Position numbers and translations under genes: made by a program
Shown here: positions 41,397 through 52,843 of the stretch, piece after piece
How the letters are laid out: each line of letters starts with the position of its first letter
How positions within the stretch are numbered: position 1 is the stretch's first letter
From: Carboxylicivirga linearis
GTDB taxonomy: Bacteria; Bacteroidota; Bacteroidia; Bacteroidales; Marinilabiliaceae
Assembly (NCBI RefSeq): GCF_018271995.1
Contig: NZ_JAGUCO010000005.1
Coordinates: 124,001 to 188,000, forward strand
DNA: 64,000 nucleotides
Reading direction: 5' to 3'
The notes under the pieces: generated by a model
Database searches by the model: none
The model's input: only the letters and a program-made list of their open reading frames with translations
What the model was told of the DNA's origin: nothing

Positions 41397-42608
41397 ATGA
41401 GTGAACAACTATTAAAGAAGAAAATATTAATTTTTATAGATTGGTTTTTACCCGGATATAAGGCTGGTGGTCCAGTGAGGTCTATGGCTAATATGGTAGA
41501 TTACCTAAAGGAGGAGTATGATTTTTTTGTTTATACCTCAAATAAAGACTATGATGGAGAAATTCTAGATGTACAAAATGATCAATGGCTCGTATTTAAT
41601 GAAGGTAGTGCAAAAGTGTATTACTCCTCTAAGCCAGGGCTAGCAGAAGTGAAGAACATCATTAAAGATATTTCACCAGATACAATCTACTTGAACAGTG
41701 TTTTTTCTTTAAAATACACGATTTACCCCTTATTCATTAATACTTTTCTAAGTAACATTAGGATACCCAAAGTAGTATTTGCTCCAAGAGGTATGTTTCA
41801 AAAGGGTGCGTTACGATTGAAGGGAGGTAAGAAAAGACTTTTTCTAATGCTGGTCAAGCCATTATTATTCAAGGCCAGAAATATTATCTGGCATGCAACA
41901 GATAAGCAGGAAAAGGAAGATGTAAAAGATGAGGTGGGAAAGAGTGCTCCAGTCAAAGAAGTAAGTAATATTCCAACAACACAGGTTATAGATTATGGAA
42001 TACAACTGCCTGAGGATGAAATACGTTTTGTAACTATCTCACTGGTGGCTGAAAAGAAAAACCATATTTTCTTTTTAAAGCTTTTACAAACTCTAAAATT
42101 ACCGGAAGGTAGGCGAATAGTATATGATATTTACGGCCCTGTAAAAGATTATGCCTATTGGCAAAGATGTCAGGAGTTGATCACGGAAATGCCTAATGGA
42201 GTCACAGTCAGCTATAAGGGAAGTGTCATACCAACAATGGTTAATAAGACCTTACAGGCCTATCAATTTTTTGTTCTCCCCACTTTAGGTGAAAATTTCG
42301 GACATGCTATATTTGAAGCATTGGTGAATGGTGTACCGGTGTTAATTAGTGAGTTGACACCGTGGAGACGGTTGGCGAATATGAAGGGGGGATGGGACTT
42401 AAAATTAGAGATGAGAGGTGAGAAAAAGGAGCTGAGTAGTGAGAGGGGAGATGTGAGTGGTGAGAAGATTGAATGGCGTACTAAACTTAATGACATAATT
42501 GCTATGACACCCGAGGAGCATCAACACTGGCAGGAGGGAGCGAAAGCGGTTGCAAGGACTTATATTGCTGAGCAGGATTACAGACGTTCATACAAAGAGC
42601 TACTATAA
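41397..42608 (+). CDS. Glycosyltransferase family 4-like protein
   Basis: 403 residues, GT-B fold. N-terminal KKKILIFIDWFLPGYKAGGPVRSMANMVDYL is a typical WcaI/WbuB-like acceptor domain. VSLVAEKKNHIFFLKLL starts the donor domain and LPTLGENFGHAIFEALVNGVPVL is the Ex7E motif. Residues about 338-358 (MRGEKKELSSERGDVSGEK) are encoded by a heptanucleotide array and have no place in the fold. It is the only plus-strand transferase and converges on asnB with a 6-base stop overlap. Sugar specificity unknown. Confidence 0.82.
   Translation: MSEQLLKKKILIFIDWFLPGYKAGGPVRSMANMVDYLKEEYDFFVYTSNKDYDGEILDVQNDQWLVFNEGSAKVYYSSKPGLAEVKNIIKDISPDTIYLNSVFSLKYTIYPLFINTFLSNIRIPKVVFAPRGMFQKGALRLKGGKKRLFLMLVKPLLFKARNIIWHATDKQEKEDVKDEVGKSAPVKEVSNIPTTQVIDYGIQLPEDEIRFVTISLVAEKKNHIFFLKLLQTLKLPEGRRIVYDIYGPVKDYAYWQRCQELITEMPNGVTVSYKGSVIPTMVNKTLQAYQFFVLPTLGENFGHAIFEALVNGVPVLISELTPWRRLANMKGGWDLKLEMRGEKKELSSERGDVSGEKIEWRTKLNDIIAMTPEEHQHWQEGAKAVARTYIAEQDYRRSYKELL
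42408..42470 (+). repeat. Nine-unit heptanucleotide array inside a glycosyltransferase gene
   Basis: Heptamers gagatga, gaggtga, gaaaaag, gagctga, gtagtga, gagggga, gatgtga, gtggtga, gaagatt: exactly 63 bases, hence 21 codons with the frame kept. Confidence 0.75.
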
Positions 42609-44459
42609 GATTTCATTACGTTCCATCCAATGGTTAAGAACAACCAATGGCCATATGCGAGAATAGGTAACAGACGGATTGTTTTTATTGAATGCTGACC
42701 ATAGTTTTTGTACTTCAGCTTGATTAAAATAGGGTCTTTTTGATAGTTCCTGAATATGGTGATCTGCTAATTCATACAAATCTTTCTGTAACCATCGGCT
42801 CCATGGAAAAACAAATCCCATTTTAGGACGGTTAACAATGTAATCTGGTAATAACTCAGGAAATGAATCAACCAATAGTTTTTTAGGGCTATGAGGATAT
42901 TTAAGCCTATCGGAAACTGATAGGATAAATTGAACCAATTCATGATCGAGAAAGGGTACTCTTACTTCCAATGCATGCGCCATGCTCATTTGGTCACTGT
43001 CACGTAGAAGCACATTTTGCATGTAGGTGTTAATTTCAGAAATAGAAACTTTGGTTAATATTTCTTTCTTGTTAAGATTGAGTTTATTTATGACTTGGAT
43101 GGACAGATGCTCATCAGGTAACTCATAATTCAATAGGTCATTGACTTTAGAATCAAGCAACACCTGTCTTGAAATGGCATATTGCGAAAAATAGTCATAT
43201 TCTCTTAAATTCAACAGGGCACTTAGTTTGTCGGACGACACACCTGGTTTCAATTTTTGAAGAGCATTGCCAGCAAACTGGCGCAAAGGGACAGGTATTT
43301 TCCAAATGTATTTATGTTGATCCAGTCGAGCCATTCGAGCAAAAATAGCATAGCCAGCAAATAGTTCATCACCTCCTAAGCCTGACAGAGCCATTGTTAT
43401 ACCTGCCTCTTTGGTTGCTTTGGATACCATCCAGGTGTTGGGGCCGTCGCCTGATGGGTGGTCTATAGCATTAAGCGCATGAGGTAGCTCTTTTAAGAAA
43501 TCAATTGGTGATAAGTTAATCTCGGTATGATCAGTCTGATGCATGTGGGCAATATATTCGGCGTATTTTGCTTCGCTATATTGCTTTTCAGCAAAAGAGA
43601 TATTAAAGGTTTTAACTTGCCGGTTGGATACTTTTGACATGGCACCAACTACAGCACTTGAATCAATACCCCCGGAAAGAAATGCACCAAAAGGTACATC
43701 AGCCACCAAGCGTCTTTTAACAGAGTTGTAAAAAAGCTCACGCACATGCTCGTGTACTTCTGTGATATTGTCTGGCACAACTATATCACATCGATCGATG
43801 GACCACCATTGTTGCTTTTGCAGTTTAAAGTCTTCTAATGATATTTGCAGGCAGGAACCGGGTTCCAGCATGTAAATACCTTTTAAAATGGTATTGGGTG
43901 CCTGAACGGTTTGATACCGTAAATAATCACTTAATCCGGAAGGGTCTATCTCTTTATTCATCAGGCTACTGGCGGTTAATGCTCTTAGCTCAGAAGAAAA
44001 GACAAGATTTTGAGCATCAAAATAATAATAGAGGGGTTTTATACCCAGTCGGTCACGAATAATAGTGAGTTGTTTTTTTCGTTTGTCCCAAAGGGAAAAA
44101 GCAAACATGCCATTGAACCTGTTTACACAACTAATTCCCCATTGATTCCAGGCCGCTATAATAACCTCTGTATCCGTGTCAGATCGAAATGAATAATTAA
44201 GCTCTTGTCTTATTTCTTTAAAATTATAGATTTCGCCATTAAAAACAAGGGTTAAATTATTATCAGATGAATGCATGGGTTGATGCCCTGCCTTTGATAA
44301 ATCAATAATAGAAAGACGTTGGTGCCCCAAAGTGATGTGTTCGGATGACCAAATTCCCTTATCGTCGGGTCCCCGATGGTGCATAGCTTTATTCATGTGA
44401 CTCACATGCGTTCTATGATCGATGTTTTTTAGGGAGAATATGCCGTTAATTCCACACAT
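42603..44459 (-). CDS. asnB: Asparagine synthase (glutamine-hydrolysing)
   Basis: 618 residues. MCGINGIFSL gives Cys2, the class II glutaminase nucleophile; NGEIYNFKEIR, AFSLWDKRKKQLTIIRDRLGIKPLYY complete that domain. The synthetase domain has the PP-loop LSGGIDSSAVVGAM and VRVPFLDHELV. In polysaccharide loci such AsnB paralogues amidate uronic acids or similar sugars rather than aspartate (family knowledge); that is my preferred reading here given its place as the last gene of the minus-strand run. Confidence 0.9.
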   Translation of the reverse strand: MCGINGIFSLKNIDHRTHVSHMNKAMHHRGPDDKGIWSSEHITLGHQRLSIIDLSKAGHQPMHSSDNNLTLVFNGEIYNFKEIRQELNYSFRSDTDTEVIIAAWNQWGISCVNRFNGMFAFSLWDKRKKQLTIIRDRLGIKPLYYYFDAQNLVFSSELRALTASSLMNKEIDPSGLSDYLRYQTVQAPNTILKGIYMLEPGSCLQISLEDFKLQKQQWWSIDRCDIVVPDNITEVHEHVRELFYNSVKRRLVADVPFGAFLSGGIDSSAVVGAMSKVSNRQVKTFNISFAEKQYSEAKYAEYIAHMHQTDHTEINLSPIDFLKELPHALNAIDHPSGDGPNTWMVSKATKEAGITMALSGLGGDELFAGYAIFARMARLDQHKYIWKIPVPLRQFAGNALQKLKPGVSSDKLSALLNLREYDYFSQYAISRQVLLDSKVNDLLNYELPDEHLSIQVINKLNLNKKEILTKVSISEINTYMQNVLLRDSDQMSMAHALEVRVPFLDHELVQFILSVSDRLKYPHSPKKLLVDSFPELLPDYIVNRPKMGFVFPWSRWLQKDLYELADHHIQELSKRPYFNQAEVQKLWSAFNKNNPSVTYSRIWPLVVLNHWMERNEIL

Positions 44460-44493
44460 GATTTATGAATTGATATAGAGTTGGGATTGTAGA

Positions 44494-45489
44494 TTAGATC
44501 TTACTATAGATCTCATAATAAAGATTTATGTATTGATTGGTTACTTCACCTAGAGAGAAGCGTTTTATATTTATTAGTCCTCTTTCAATGATTAATTGTC
44601 TGTAATGTTCATTATTTATAATATTTTTAATGCCTGACTCAATAGACCTGATATCATATGGATCTACTAGGCAAGCTCCTTTACCAGCTACTTCAGGCAT
44701 TGAAGATAGGTTTGAAGTAAGCACAGGGCGGCCTGTAGCCTGTGCTTCGAGAATTGGTAATCCAAAGCCTTCCAATAACGATACAAAGGAAAGCAAATCA
44801 CATTTTTGATATTGGTTTAATAATTCTTCATCGGAAATGCCGGATAATATTTCGTGCGAGATATTATAGCTTAGGATACTTTCCTTCTGTTCTAGAGTTG
44901 GAAAACCAATAATTACAAGATGACATTTAATGTTCTTAACAGCTTCAATTAAGCGATCCAAATTCTTATTGTAAGCACTTCCAATATGCAATATTCTTGG
45001 CTTCTCAGAGTTGAACTTCTTCGGATTGTATTTAAATGAATCTGGTATAAAATTACCTATTACTTTAACCTTATCTGCATTTATCTTAATCATAGATAAT
45101 AACTCAGTTTTTGTAGTATCTGAGACAACCGTAATAGCATTCGCATATTTTACAGGGAGAGTGATCCAAAAGGTTTTTAGTATCCATCTCAATAGTGGAT
45201 TTTTAGTATTATTGAGTATTCCTAAGTCATGAATTGTTAGAATCGTTTTTTGCTTCTTCAGGCCTATGGCAATGAAATTTATATCTCCAGTAATATGGTT
45301 AATGTCTCCCTGAAATTTTCTTGCTGCAAAAATCATTCTAATTCTGGGTCTTAAACCTTTGCTAAAATAGGGTGAAACCCAAACATTTGATTCAATACCT
45401 TCCGGAAGTTTAGCGCGAACATTATCAAAGATTTGTTCAAGGCTGTAATGGATATCTAACGGACGTCGTTGATAATAAGTAATCTTCAA
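44494..45489 (-). CDS. Glycosyltransferase family 4 protein
   Basis: 331 residues, GT-B. KTILTIHDLGIL and VSDTTKTELLS belong to the acceptor half; PRILHIGSAYNKNLDRLIEAV begins the donor half; FVSLLEGFGLPILEAQATGRPVLTSN is the nucleotide-sugar Ex7E motif and is intact. At the short end for GT4. It lies between wzy-like and asnB genes with small gaps. Donor and linkage cannot be read. Confidence 0.85.
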   Translation of the reverse strand: MKITYYQRRPLDIHYSLEQIFDNVRAKLPEGIESNVWVSPYFSKGLRPRIRMIFAARKFQGDINHITGDINFIAIGLKKQKTILTIHDLGILNNTKNPLLRWILKTFWITLPVKYANAITVVSDTTKTELLSMIKINADKVKVIGNFIPDSFKYNPKKFNSEKPRILHIGSAYNKNLDRLIEAVKNIKCHLVIIGFPTLEQKESILSYNISHEILSGISDEELLNQYQKCDLLSFVSLLEGFGLPILEAQATGRPVLTSNLSSMPEVAGKGACLVDPYDIRSIESGIKNIINNEHYRQLIIERGLINIKRFSLGEVTNQYINLYYEIYSKI

Positions 45490-45497
45490 TGCTTTAC

Positions 45498-46910
45498 TTA
45501 GTTTGAATTAATAAATACTCTGATTCTTGGAATGATGTATTTTGCCAGAAAATAAAAAACAATCCAATACCAAATTAAATTACCTAAAAATTTAATTTGT
45601 GATGTTTCAAATTTATATAGTACATCAAATGAACCGGTAATTAATGCTGCACCCCATAGCGGATTATCTACTGTGTTAAATATATTTCGTAGAACAAAAC
45701 CTATTAATGAACCAAAGAAAAAGATAGGGATAAACATCAGGATAGCTCCAAAATCAATATAAAAATCACCTACATATCCCAAACTAAAGGAAACTCCTTG
45801 TTTAGAATTTGCAAAGTTCAATCCGGTATATTTGTTCAAATGATTTGAATCATCAATGATTGGTTTGTTAGGGTTAATAATCCTTGGGATTAATATGTGA
45901 TTAATTGACTTTTTTAAAATCACCCCATTTTCATGAGGCAATTCTGAAGGCACGTAATTCATGCAGGCCGATATGAAATCAATATATGACATGCGGTCAA
46001 TAAAGTCTTTTTGTACCCGGTTATCGTCAGGAATGTTAAACTGAAATATTTTCTCGCTAAGAAAGTTTAATGCTTCATCCTTTTGAACTAATACACGTTG
46101 AGTGCGTGTGCCTTGGTTTAGGAAATCACGATAATCGCCTTTTACTGCTGTCCAAAAGATGGCCAGCATATATACCCCAAAACCTGCAGAAATGGCTATT
46201 ACGAGTTTTTTATAGTTAAAACTAGAAATTGATAAATAGGCAATAAGAACAAAAAAGACTATAGATTTAAAACTTGCAAAAAAGGAGAAAAAGCTACCAA
46301 TAAATTCATAAGCGACAATACCCCAAAAAACACCGATTAATTGTTTTTTTTTGTGGACAATTACAAAAAGAATGAAAAATAATGACCATTTAAAATTTGT
46401 TAACAGACTAATTGCTTGATATGCACCTGGAAGGACGTGTCTAAGGGCATGTAAGAGATTTAAGAATAACCCAAAACTTAAGTAAAATACAATGCATCTT
46501 ATCACATTAATATTTTCAATTTCATTATTAAAACTATCAATGCTAAAGCATATTTTTTTTAATGATTGATATATGCCCAGTGACAGGGCAAATAAGCCAA
46601 TTGCACCCGTATAAAAGGCACTATCAAAGTGTTGAGGGTACACAGTTAAAGATTCAAAAGGGAGGTTATTAAAAAAACCATAAAAGACCTTTATGGAAAC
46701 CTGAAACCATTGATACAATAATGCTAAAAAGATTACGACCGTGAAGCCTTGTGCATAAAATAAGCGGACAATAGTGTATAAGAGCGCAAAACTAACAGCC
46801 AGTTTAACGCCGTATCCGGTAGTTAAACCAAATAGGGTGAGAATGACTCCAACTGATAGGATGCCGTTTAGTAATAAACTGGGCTTGTTCAGGCTATGAA
46901 ATGGCTGCAT
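45498..46910 (-). CDS. Wzy-like O-antigen/exopolysaccharide polymerase
   Basis: About 470 residues with 10-12 hydrophobic segments, a large loop in the second half (residues ~260-380) and no enzymatic motif, typical of oligosaccharide repeat-unit polymerases, which vary greatly in sequence. ATG 46910 overlaps the upstream stop as TAATG, a coupling signal, so I prefer it over an in-frame start at 46937. It would join undecaprenyl-linked repeat units in the periplasm. Assignment rests on topology and context. Confidence 0.68.
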   Translation of the reverse strand: MQPFHSLNKPSLLLNGILSVGVILTLFGLTTGYGVKLAVSFALLYTIVRLFYAQGFTVVIFLALLYQWFQVSIKVFYGFFNNLPFESLTVYPQHFDSAFYTGAIGLFALSLGIYQSLKKICFSIDSFNNEIENINVIRCIVFYLSFGLFLNLLHALRHVLPGAYQAISLLTNFKWSLFFILFVIVHKKKQLIGVFWGIVAYEFIGSFFSFFASFKSIVFFVLIAYLSISSFNYKKLVIAISAGFGVYMLAIFWTAVKGDYRDFLNQGTRTQRVLVQKDEALNFLSEKIFQFNIPDDNRVQKDFIDRMSYIDFISACMNYVPSELPHENGVILKKSINHILIPRIINPNKPIIDDSNHLNKYTGLNFANSKQGVSFSLGYVGDFYIDFGAILMFIPIFFFGSLIGFVLRNIFNTVDNPLWGAALITGSFDVLYKFETSQIKFLGNLIWYWIVFYFLAKYIIPRIRVFINSN

Positions 46911-48055
46911 TAGTCTATCTGGTATACTTCTTTCCATTTTTGAGTGAATATTTCATCAGTTAGACCCAGATTTTGCATTGAGTCGTATGCATTTTTGCCT
47001 TGACTACTGACCTCTTCCGGATTATTATAATAATACTCAATAGCCTCGATTAAGCAATATTTATTGCTTTCTTTACAAACATATCCATCTTTTTGATGGC
47101 TGACTAACTCAGCCAAACCTCCATTATCAAAAACGATTGATAACTTCTTATTTAGTTTTGCTTCACCTACCACATTAGATAAGGCTTCTTCAACAACAGA
47201 AGGCGCAACATGTATATCTCCGTTTTGATAAACTAAGTCTATGTTTTGAACTTTATTAAGAAATACAAAGTTTTGTTTATGTTCCTTGTAAAAGTCGTCA
47301 TTTTGTATCGCTTTGTATAGTTCACTATACATTGTCTGACCTGCCAGTATAAAGCGAATACTATTATGTCTTGTAATTAATTCCTTTGCGGCCTCAAAAA
47401 GGATATCCACGCCTTTAATTCTATCAATCTGCCCTACAAAAGTAACAGTAAACCAGTCTTTATCATAAACCGGGATGTTTTCTTCAAGTATGATTTTCCG
47501 CGTAGGAGGAATATTATAGATAATTGTATAATTATTTAGGTTGGGTTTAATAAGCTTTAGTTGCCGGGCAATAAAATTAGAAATGCATACGAAATGGTGA
47601 ACTTTTTTAACAATCACTTTTTTCCAAATCATCTTTTCATAAAAATACCGCATTACAGGCTTATCGCCCAAGCGATAAATTAATGGACATTTTATAAAAA
47701 GTAAAACCGGGCTGAGCGTTAGGAAATAAAAGTCGTTTGCTATGTGAATATAATCTGGTTTGTACTGTCTGTATGATATTAAGAATTGAACGTTATACAT
47801 CCAAATATCTCTGAGATAATTCCATAGTAATTTTGGATTCAGGCTTTTTCTGAAATTCCAAGGGTACCTGATCTTTTTGTACGCTAAGCCATGTGCTTCT
47901 ACTTCCGGTTGAATGTGCCATTGAAAACCCCTGTCGTTCACCAACAACAATAAGTCAACATTTTGCTTTTTTAGCGTATCAAACACTTTTATATTCGACC
48001 GCTCCTGACCAAAAAGGACCACATTACCGAAAACGGCTAAAACCTTTTTATTCAT
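46908..48055 (-). CDS. Glycosyltransferase family 4 protein
   Basis: About 380 residues; its stop TAA ends at 46910. MNKKVLAVFGNVVLFGQERSNI is a good GT-B start. FTVTFVGQIDRIKGVDILFEAAKEL begins the donor domain, and DIHVAPSVVEEALSNVVGEAKLNKKLSIVF holds a degenerate Ex7E motif. The start at 48055 (8-base overlap with the next gene's end) is preferred to 48067. Overlaps at both ends show tight operon structure. Sugar unknown. Confidence 0.82.
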
Positions 48056-49277
48056 TAATTGCGGCATTAATTGTTTTTGTTATGTTTTTAAATGACCAGT
48101 CACTAACGAATTGTACAATTTTTGTACTCGAAAACTCATTTATGTGTTGTTGAATAGAAACAATTATTTCCATTAAATCGGATAGCCTATCGGATTCAAA
48201 TAGGTACCCCGTATCTTCATTAATTAAATCTTTGGCACATCCCACTTTATTACTTACAACTACAGGTTTGCCACAAGCCATGGCCTCATTAACTGCCAGG
48301 CCCCATGTTTCACCCGGACCTTTTGAGGGCAGACAGTACATATCTCCCAATCGATAAATGACTGGCATTTGGCTTTGATTTTGAAAAGGCAGGAATATGA
48401 TGTTTTTGTCATCAGCAGCCAATTGCTTTAACTCCTTCTCCAAGATTCCGTTACCAATCAAGATTAATTTAATAGCTTGAATGCCTGCTCTGGCATTGAT
48501 ATTCTGAACAGCTTTTAGAAGCAAAAGTGGGTTTTTCTTTGATTCAAATTTACCGCTAAAAACAATGGTGAAATCAGTTGTTTTGAGCTTTAGTTTTTTT
48601 CTCCAAGTCTGTGCTTCTAGGGCAAAGGTATTGGCATCACTATCTTTAAATCTATTGTTATCAATAGCATGAGGGGCATGTCTTAATTGAATAGGCGATA
48701 CACCATGTGCTAAATAATAGTCTTTATTGTTTTTACCAACATAAAAAGCCAAATCGATGTGTTTATAGATGTAGGTCAGAAAAACTTTTCGAATTTTAAA
48801 TTTGATGTAAGACTTGAGATTTGAGATTTGAGATTTGGTTTTTTTGTCTTTAATTATATCCTGAACGGTTTTAATATCATAATCTAATAAGGTACTGTCG
48901 CCTCTGAACCATACCGGTATTTTTCCTTTGAAATATCTTAAAGCTTTAAGGTGAGCGTGGTAATTCCAGCCAAAAACCAAAACATGGGTTGCTTGCCATT
49001 TTTTGATCTCCGAAATGAGTGTTGGACATTTGATACCCATGAAGTGGTTTGCTCCTGGTTTCTTTGAAGTATTTCTTATAAAAGAATAGCTATACCCTTC
49101 TAATAGTGGAATGTCCCATTTGATTTTTTGCTTAAAATCCGGATCGTAATAGTCAAGCTTTGATTGACTCCAGGTATAGAATACTTTTACATCAATATCA
49201 GGCTTATTAGCAAGTAAGGCGAACCAGGGGGCATAATACTGTATTGGATGTGTTGTGATTATTGCCAGCCTTTTCAT
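48048..49277 (-). CDS. Glycosyltransferase family 4 protein with heptad insert
   Basis: 409 residues. MKRLAIITTHPIQYYAPWFALL is the classic start of a GT4 subgroup; FTIVFSGKFESKKNPLLLLKAV begins the donor domain; LPSKGPGETWGLAVNEAMACGKPVVVSN holds the Ex7E motif. The peptide KTKSQISNLKSYIK (residues ~144-160) is encoded by the heptanucleotide array at 48811-48838. The start overlaps the next upstream gene's stop by four bases (ATGA). Confidence 0.85.
   Translation of the reverse strand: MKRLAIITTHPIQYYAPWFALLANKPDIDVKVFYTWSQSKLDYYDPDFKQKIKWDIPLLEGYSYSFIRNTSKKPGANHFMGIKCPTLISEIKKWQATHVLVFGWNYHAHLKALRYFKGKIPVWFRGDSTLLDYDIKTVQDIIKDKKTKSQISNLKSYIKFKIRKVFLTYIYKHIDLAFYVGKNNKDYYLAHGVSPIQLRHAPHAIDNNRFKDSDANTFALEAQTWRKKLKLKTTDFTIVFSGKFESKKNPLLLLKAVQNINARAGIQAIKLILIGNGILEKELKQLAADDKNIIFLPFQNQSQMPVIYRLGDMYCLPSKGPGETWGLAVNEAMACGKPVVVSNKVGCAKDLINEDTGYLFESDRLSDLMEIIVSIQQHINEFSSTKIVQFVSDWSFKNITKTINAAINE
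48811..48838 (-). repeat. Heptanucleotide array inside a glycosyltransferase gene
   Basis: On the plus strand: gacttga, gatttga, gatttga, gatttgg. With flanking degenerate units the 7-base period spans 48801-48842, 42 bases (14 codons). Confidence 0.65.
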
Positions 49278-50548
49278 GATTGTTTTAAAATAGTTTTAAA
49301 GAAGCTAATTTGTTTGTTGGCCATGGTTTCATCTGAGAATTCTGAATAAAACTCCCAATTAACATCGGTCTTAAATTTACCTTTTGCAATCAGGCTTGAT
49401 ATGGCCTCTTCAACCGCTCCCTGACGTGCTTGTAATTCATCTTTGTCGTTAAAGGTAATCACTGGACCTGCATTACAGTCCTTTAAGATAGCAGATACAC
49501 TGCTTTTAACATGTGTTAGAGCAATAATAGGTTTTTCGGATAGAATATATGGATAAATTTTAGAAGCGGTGTATCCAGCTTCCATTGAGCCTGGGAGTAT
49601 TAAAAAATCGGCATCTTTCATTACTTTCATGGCCTCGAAATAGCCTACTCGATCTGGAATTTCGGTTACACAATTTTCAACGCTCACTTCTTCAGCAATT
49701 GGTAAAGCAATTGATTTAGCATTTGGAGCATATGACGAACCTACAAAATAAATATGTATGTTTTGTTCAGGATTGTGCTCCATAACGCTTTTAAAAGCTT
49801 TAAGCATTGTTTTTAAAGGTAAGGGCATACCGGGTGTAACGGCACCGGTATATACCACTTGAATTTGATCAACGTCTTTCTTAAAAACAGGATTCTGAAT
49901 GTTTAATTGCTTAACAATTTCAAAATCCAAACGGCTGGATGCAAACGGTATTACAGAAAATGGTTTATTGATATTGTATCGTTTGTTTAAGGTCGATGGA
50001 TATGCTTCTGAAACGGAAATAAGTCCGTCACAATGGGGCACAGTATATTTTTCAAGTATAGAGTCAAAATAATAGGCAATTTTAAATTTTGGTGGGCGAT
50101 TAGTTTTTGGCTGCGTTAAATAATAATCATTTCGCCATGGATCTTGCATGTCAAGGATAAATGGGATGTCAAATTTACGCTTCCATACCCGACCTAAGGT
50201 CATGGCCGGAAATACAGTAGTGCTAAAATATACCAGATCAAATTGCTTTGCATTTAGCAATCTATTGCCGGCACGTTTTAATTGCCACCACGCCCGATAG
50301 CCAAGATTGCCTAATCCAATTCGTCTGGTAATACCGCTGGAAATGGCTTTAACCCGAATGACTTTACATGGATCCTCTAGTTGAGACAAAACCGGATCTA
50401 CCGGGGCTTCAATGTATTGAGGTTCCACGGCTAAAACAGTACATTCCCATCCTGCCTTTTGAAACCATGGGATACTGAGGCGTATACGATGTTGATCGGG
50501 TGTATTAACCGGCTGAAATGTAGGACAAACAATAAGTAGTTTAGGCAT
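49274..50548 (-). CDS. Glycosyltransferase family 4-like protein
   Basis: About 424 residues from ATG 50548: MPKLLIVCPTFQPVNTPDQHR, then PFILDMQDPWRNDYY (acceptor domain), SVSEAYP, IQVVYTGAVTPGMPLPLKTML (start of donor domain) and ILPGSMEAGYTASKIYPYIL in place of the usual Ex7E. The layout is that of WcaI-like sugar transferases. The in-frame start at 50581 overlaps the upstream gene; 50548 leaves a 4-base gap. Specificity unknown. Confidence 0.8.
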   Translation of the reverse strand: MPKLLIVCPTFQPVNTPDQHRIRLSIPWFQKAGWECTVLAVEPQYIEAPVDPVLSQLEDPCKVIRVKAISSGITRRIGLGNLGYRAWWQLKRAGNRLLNAKQFDLVYFSTTVFPAMTLGRVWKRKFDIPFILDMQDPWRNDYYLTQPKTNRPPKFKIAYYFDSILEKYTVPHCDGLISVSEAYPSTLNKRYNINKPFSVIPFASSRLDFEIVKQLNIQNPVFKKDVDQIQVVYTGAVTPGMPLPLKTMLKAFKSVMEHNPEQNIHIYFVGSSYAPNAKSIALPIAEEVSVENCVTEIPDRVGYFEAMKVMKDADFLILPGSMEAGYTASKIYPYILSEKPIIALTHVKSSVSAILKDCNAGPVITFNDKDELQARQGAVEEAISSLIAKGKFKTDVNWEFYSEFSDETMANKQISFFKTILKQS

Positions 50549-50552
50549 TTTG

Positions 50553-51868
<1,316 letters not shown>

Positions 51869-51869
<1 letters not shown>

Positions 51870-52843
51870 CAGATGAGCTTATGAAGGTAAAATGACAGGC
51901 TTTTGGCTGTTTTCCAACCAAAGCTTTTTTTTACAGTTTCAATAATTCTACCGCCTAATACCGGAACATATGTACTCCCGCCCAGTTCACTACATTTGCC
52001 TAAAGCTTTATGAGATATGTCTTTAAAGTTAGGCCAAGCTTCAATGGCAACATGTTTGTATTGTGTCGCGGCGGCATATTGTGCTTCTGCTGAATCATCC
52101 CTGTCCAGCAAATAGCTCGCTTTCAGTTCTGTAGCTTTGAAATTACTTTCAATGTGTTTTCTTTTCTTTTGTGATGAAATATTGCTGCTATTTAGGTGTT
52201 TACGGTAAAAGCATTTTACCTGCGGAACATAAATTATGCCTTCGCTGGCCAACAAAACGCGGGCAAAAAATTCACCATCCTGATCCTTATCTAACTCTTC
52301 GTTCCAGGCACCTGCCTTTTGAATTAGTTCCCTAGGTGTTAAGTAGGCATGTACAGCCACATAGTGCATGCTATTATGTAAGCCCCAAAGCTTGGCTAAA
52401 AAATAACTTGGTTTTGAACTGGTAAAGATAAAGTCTCTATCTGTATTATAGGCTTCGGATAAATCATTAAAGAAGAGGTAAGTATTGCAAACAGCTACTT
52501 GATTGTGATTAGTCTCTAAAACTTCTATCTGTTTCTGCAACTTATCTTTACTCAATAAATCATCTGCATCCAGAAATTGGATGTAGTCGCCGGAACATTT
52601 AATAATACCCAAATTACGTGCAGCACAAGCGCCTTTTTTATTGTTCCTGAAAACCTTAATACAATCGTATTCCTCACTAAGTTTTTTTGCAATTGACAAT
52701 GATTGATCAATTGAAGCATCATCAACAATAATTACTTCAATGGACGAATGCGTTTGATTAAGAACGCTATTAACCGTCTGCTCAAGATATTGTTCAGCAT
52801 TATAACATGGAATAATTATAGAAACTTTTTTACTTGAGTTCAT
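51869..52843 (-). CDS. Glycosyltransferase family 2 protein
   Basis: 324 residues, GT-A fold: VSIIIPCYNAEQYLEQTVNSVLNQTHSSIEVIIVDDASID, AARNLGI, and the DxD-type metal site in FLDADDLL. ELDKDQDGEFFARVLLAS (ED-like region) follows. The C-terminal half is helical. It overlaps the adjoining acyltransferase gene by 14 bases. Likely transfers an activated sugar from the cytoplasmic face. Confidence 0.88.

Noticed and set aside
42603-44459. Housekeeping asparagine synthase only
   Set aside because: Sequence cannot separate the roles, but position at the end of a 20-gene glycan operon makes sugar amidation more likely, so I did not label it as purely amino-acid metabolism.
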